Shown here: positions 62,131 through 64,000 of the stretch, in pieces
Layout of the letters: each line of letters opens with the position of its first letter
Numbering within the stretch: position 1 is the first letter of the stretch
Assembly: GCF_000717055.1 (NCBI RefSeq)
Contig: NZ_JNXI01000037.1
Location: forward strand, 1-64,000
DNA: 64,000 bases
Direction of reading: 5' to 3'
Origin: Streptomyces iakyrus
GTDB taxonomy: Bacteria; Actinomycetota; Actinomycetes; Streptomycetales; Streptomycetaceae
Position numbers and translations under genes: made by a program
Notes under the pieces: generated by a model
Database searches by the model: none
The model's input: the letters and a program-made list of their open reading frames with translations, nothing else
What the model was told of the DNA's origin: nothing

Positions 62131-63476
62131 GCGCCCGGCCCCCTCCGGTCGTCCTCCGGCACGCTCTGCCCCGGCACGCCTTGCCCCGGCACCCGCGGGC
62201 CGCCCAGCAGCTCTGCGGCCGCGTGCTGGTACCGCAGCACCGCCTGCTCGGCGGCGCGCAGGTCGCACGGGGCGCTCCACAGCATGCGGCGCGCCTTCTC
62301 GTACCGCTCCACCAGCAGCGTGTCCTCGGCGAGGCCGTGCCGGGCGACCTTCGCCTTGTACGCGTCCAGCCGGCCGCGCAGCTCGGCGCGGACCGCCAGT
62401 GGGGCGGTGACCGCGGTCAACGACTCGCGGGCACGGAGCAGTTCGTCCTCGGCCTTCTGCTCCAGCGACTCCAGCAGCGGGGACAGCCGGTGCCACTGCG
62501 CCTGCCTGCGGTACTCCGCGGCCGCCGCCAGCTGCTCCTGGAGCACCGTCGGCGGGCCGCTGACGACCGGCACCTCCGTCGCCGCGATCTTCGCCAGCAC
62601 CTCGCCGCGTGCCGTGCGCGCCTCGGCCAGCGTGCGGTCCGCGCGGCTGAGGAGGTCCCGCAGCTTCACGATCCGCTTCTCGGCGTCCTGCCGGACGGTC
62701 AGTACGGCGTCGATCTCACGGCGCACGTCGTCCAGGGCACGCGCCTCGCGGTCGTACACCGTCGTGTCCGGCCGGCCGCCGCCCGGCGCCGAACTGCCCT
62801 CCGCGGCCACCCAGAACGCCAGCGGGTCCGAGACGACCTGCTCGCGCAGCTTCGTCAGTATCCGCGTGATGCGCTCCAGGTCGTCGCCCGCGGGGTGCTC
62901 GCCGGGGCGGACGCCGACCGAGTGCGCCAGCCGCCGGGTTCGCTGGAGTTCCGCCGCGAGCAGGTCGATCCGGGCCGGCAGCGCCGACCAGACCGCGTCC
63001 GCCGCGACCACCATGTCCAGGCTCGTCGCGTACAGCTCGTTCATCCGGTCGACGAGGGTGGTCAGCGAGTAGCGCTCGCTGAGTTTCGTCGGACTGCCGT
63101 GCAGGGTGGGGGCGTTGGCCGTCGCCGTGGCGCTGCCGGCGACGGTGACCGAGTCGCCGTTCAGCAGTTCCGTCAGCTCCACCAGGTCCTCGCGGCTGGA
63201 CCAGCGGCGGCGGGAGCGGATGTCGCGGGCGGAGCGCAGCGCGTCGGTGTACGCGTCGAAGTACGTCCACAGCAGCGTGATCGACGCCTCCGTGGCCGTC
63301 CAGCGCTCCTGGGTGACGCCGGTGAGCTCGGCCCCCTCCAGGAGTCTGCGGCCCGCGTGGTCCTGCAGGGCGAGGAGCGAGGTCTCGATCGCCTCGTGCT
63401 CCGCGCCGAGCCGCGCCAGCGCACGGTCCACCTCGTCCCGGTCCATCACCGGCCCGGTGGGTCCCGTGACGCCCAT
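62127..63476 (-). CDS. glnX: GlnX-position helical protein
   Basis: 449 aa. GAGAGGTG stands five bases before ATG 63476. The protein is almost fully helical with coiled-coil character (LARLGAEHEAIETSLLALQD, VRREIDAVLTVRQDAEKRIV). It sits between pknG and a glnH-like gene, as glnX does in mycobacteria. Unlike that protein, I see no membrane helix, so how it would link an extracytoplasmic binding protein to the kinase is unclear. The symbol is by position. Confidence 0.6.
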   Translation of the reverse strand: MGVTGPTGPVMDRDEVDRALARLGAEHEAIETSLLALQDHAGRRLLEGAELTGVTQERWTATEASITLLWTYFDAYTDALRSARDIRSRRRWSSREDLVELTELLNGDSVTVAGSATATANAPTLHGSPTKLSERYSLTTLVDRMNELYATSLDMVVAADAVWSALPARIDLLAAELQRTRRLAHSVGVRPGEHPAGDDLERITRILTKLREQVVSDPLAFWVAAEGSSAPGGGRPDTTVYDREARALDDVRREIDAVLTVRQDAEKRIVKLRDLLSRADRTLAEARTARGEVLAKIAATEVPVVSGPPTVLQEQLAAAAEYRRQAQWHRLSPLLESLEQKAEDELLRARESLTAVTAPLAVRAELRGRLDAYKAKVARHGLAEDTLLVERYEKARRMLWSAPCDLRAAEQAVLRYQHAAAELLGGPRVPGQGVPGQSVPEDDRRGPGA

Positions 63477-63544
63477 CGATCACCTCTCGCTGCTGTTGTG
63501 CCCGTCGGGGGGTTCTTCGCCGTTGTCCGGTCGGGTGCCGGACG

Positions 63545-64000
63545 TCAGCTCGTGCGGAGGTACTGCGGTGCCGGTGGTTCCGACTTCTTCGCATCCTTGC
63601 CCAGTGTGGCCGACAGCCATTGGTCGTACGACGCCTGCCAGCCGTTCCCCGTGTCCTTGCGGTAGTCCACCAGGATCTGGTTGACCCGGCGTACCAGATC
63701 GTCCGCGTCCTTCTTCATCGCCACGCCGTAGTACTCGGCAGTGAAGGCGTCACCCTTGAGCTGGACCGTCGGATCCTGTGCCGCCTGGCTCGCCGCGAGC
63801 GCGCCGTCGGTGACCACGGCGTCGACCTCGCCGAGCTGGAGCCGCACCAGGCAGTCGAGTTGGTTCGGCACGGTGGTGGAGATGTCGGTACTGGCCGGGA
63901 GGCCGCCGTCCTTCTTGTCCGCCTCCAGCGTGGAGTACGCGGTGGAGCCCGCCGCCGTGCAGATCCTGCGGCCGGCGAGCGTGTCGTCGTAGCCCTTGAC
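63545..64000 (-). CDS. glnH: GlnH-like solute-binding protein, 5' part outside window
   Basis: The last 151 codons of a family 3 solute-binding protein: VKGYDDTLAGRRICTAAGST at the window edge, then LVRLQLGEVDAVVTDGALAA and YYGVAMKKDADDLVRRVNQI. These are the amino-acid ligand pocket and hinge elements. The signal peptide and lobe 1 lie beyond position 64000. In mycobacteria GlnH binds Asp/Glu and signals to PknG. Confidence 0.82.
   Translation of the reverse strand, partial: VKGYDDTLAGRRICTAAGSTAYSTLEADKKDGGLPASTDISTTVPNQLDCLVRLQLGEVDAVVTDGALAASQAAQDPTVQLKGDAFTAEYYGVAMKKDADDLVRRVNQILVDYRKDTGNGWQASYDQWLSATLGKDAKKSEPPAPQYLRTS

Noticed and set aside
60835..63072. 745-aa plus-strand frame opposite pknG and glnX
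   Set aside because: Composition bias artefact; no domain, and the minus strand encodes recognised proteins.

Overview
The window looks like a piece of a Streptomyces chromosome. Base composition and codon use are very GC-rich, start codons are often GTG or TTG, and genes typical of the genus are present: long and short chaplins, a rodlin remnant, a MelC1/MelC2 tyrosinase pair, a paralogous SsbB next to a dynamin-like gene pair, sortase substrates and PknG signalling genes. From memory, the order long chaplin / glycan cluster / tyrosinase / chaplin / dynamin pair / ssbB resembles the S. coelicolor SCO2719-SCO2682 interval. That is recall and was not searched.

Region 1 (1-33.2 kb) is core chromosome and rich in surface biology. 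It starts with the tail of a vWA protein, a decayed rodlin and an LAETG-anchored long chaplin. An ATP-grasp/flavoprotein pair and a secreted GH26-like hydrolase follow. Next is a minus-strand polysaccharide operon (15.1 kb down to 5.7 kb): secreted DUF3344-type protein, glycosyltransferase, phosphoglycosyl transferase, Wzy-like polymerase, MurJ/Wzx-like flippase, CE4 deacetylase, second glycosyltransferase, Wzz-like protein. Most of its genes overlap by a few bases. Then come secreted proteins, the tyrosinase pair, a short chaplin, a tandemly duplicated two-gene module of small secreted proteins, a 2-hydroxyacid dehydrogenase, a broken FtsX-type permease, a possible lactococcin-972-like locus, a tRNA-Arg with an integrase scar, dynA/dynB-ssbB, a thioester-domain sortase substrate, GAPDH and a GlxA-type regulator.

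Region 2 (33,207-51,063) is an integrated conjugative element of the pSAM2-like AICE type. It is bounded by a 45-bp direct repeat (43/45 identical) lying in the leader of ettA, not in a tRNA gene. Its backbone is int-xis-repSA-small transfer genes-DUF2637 protein-FtsK/Tra-SCO3933-like protein, an XRE-TPR regulator and a GntR-Nudix fusion. Its cargo is a toxin-antitoxin pair, membrane proteins, a STAND (NB-ARC) ATPase with about ten TPRs that shares a glycine-rich tag with the membrane protein encoded just before it (the best candidate for an undescribed defence-like module), a four-gene operon of small proteins, and a GntR gene with an amber codon at position 4.

Region 3 (51.1-64.0 kb) is core chromosome again: ettA, a thioesterase, a truncated haemoglobin, a PCMT-like methyltransferase whose 5' end is replaced by a MITE-like repeat, and a minus-strand signalling operon glnH-glnX-pknG-PP2C-vWA-FHA.
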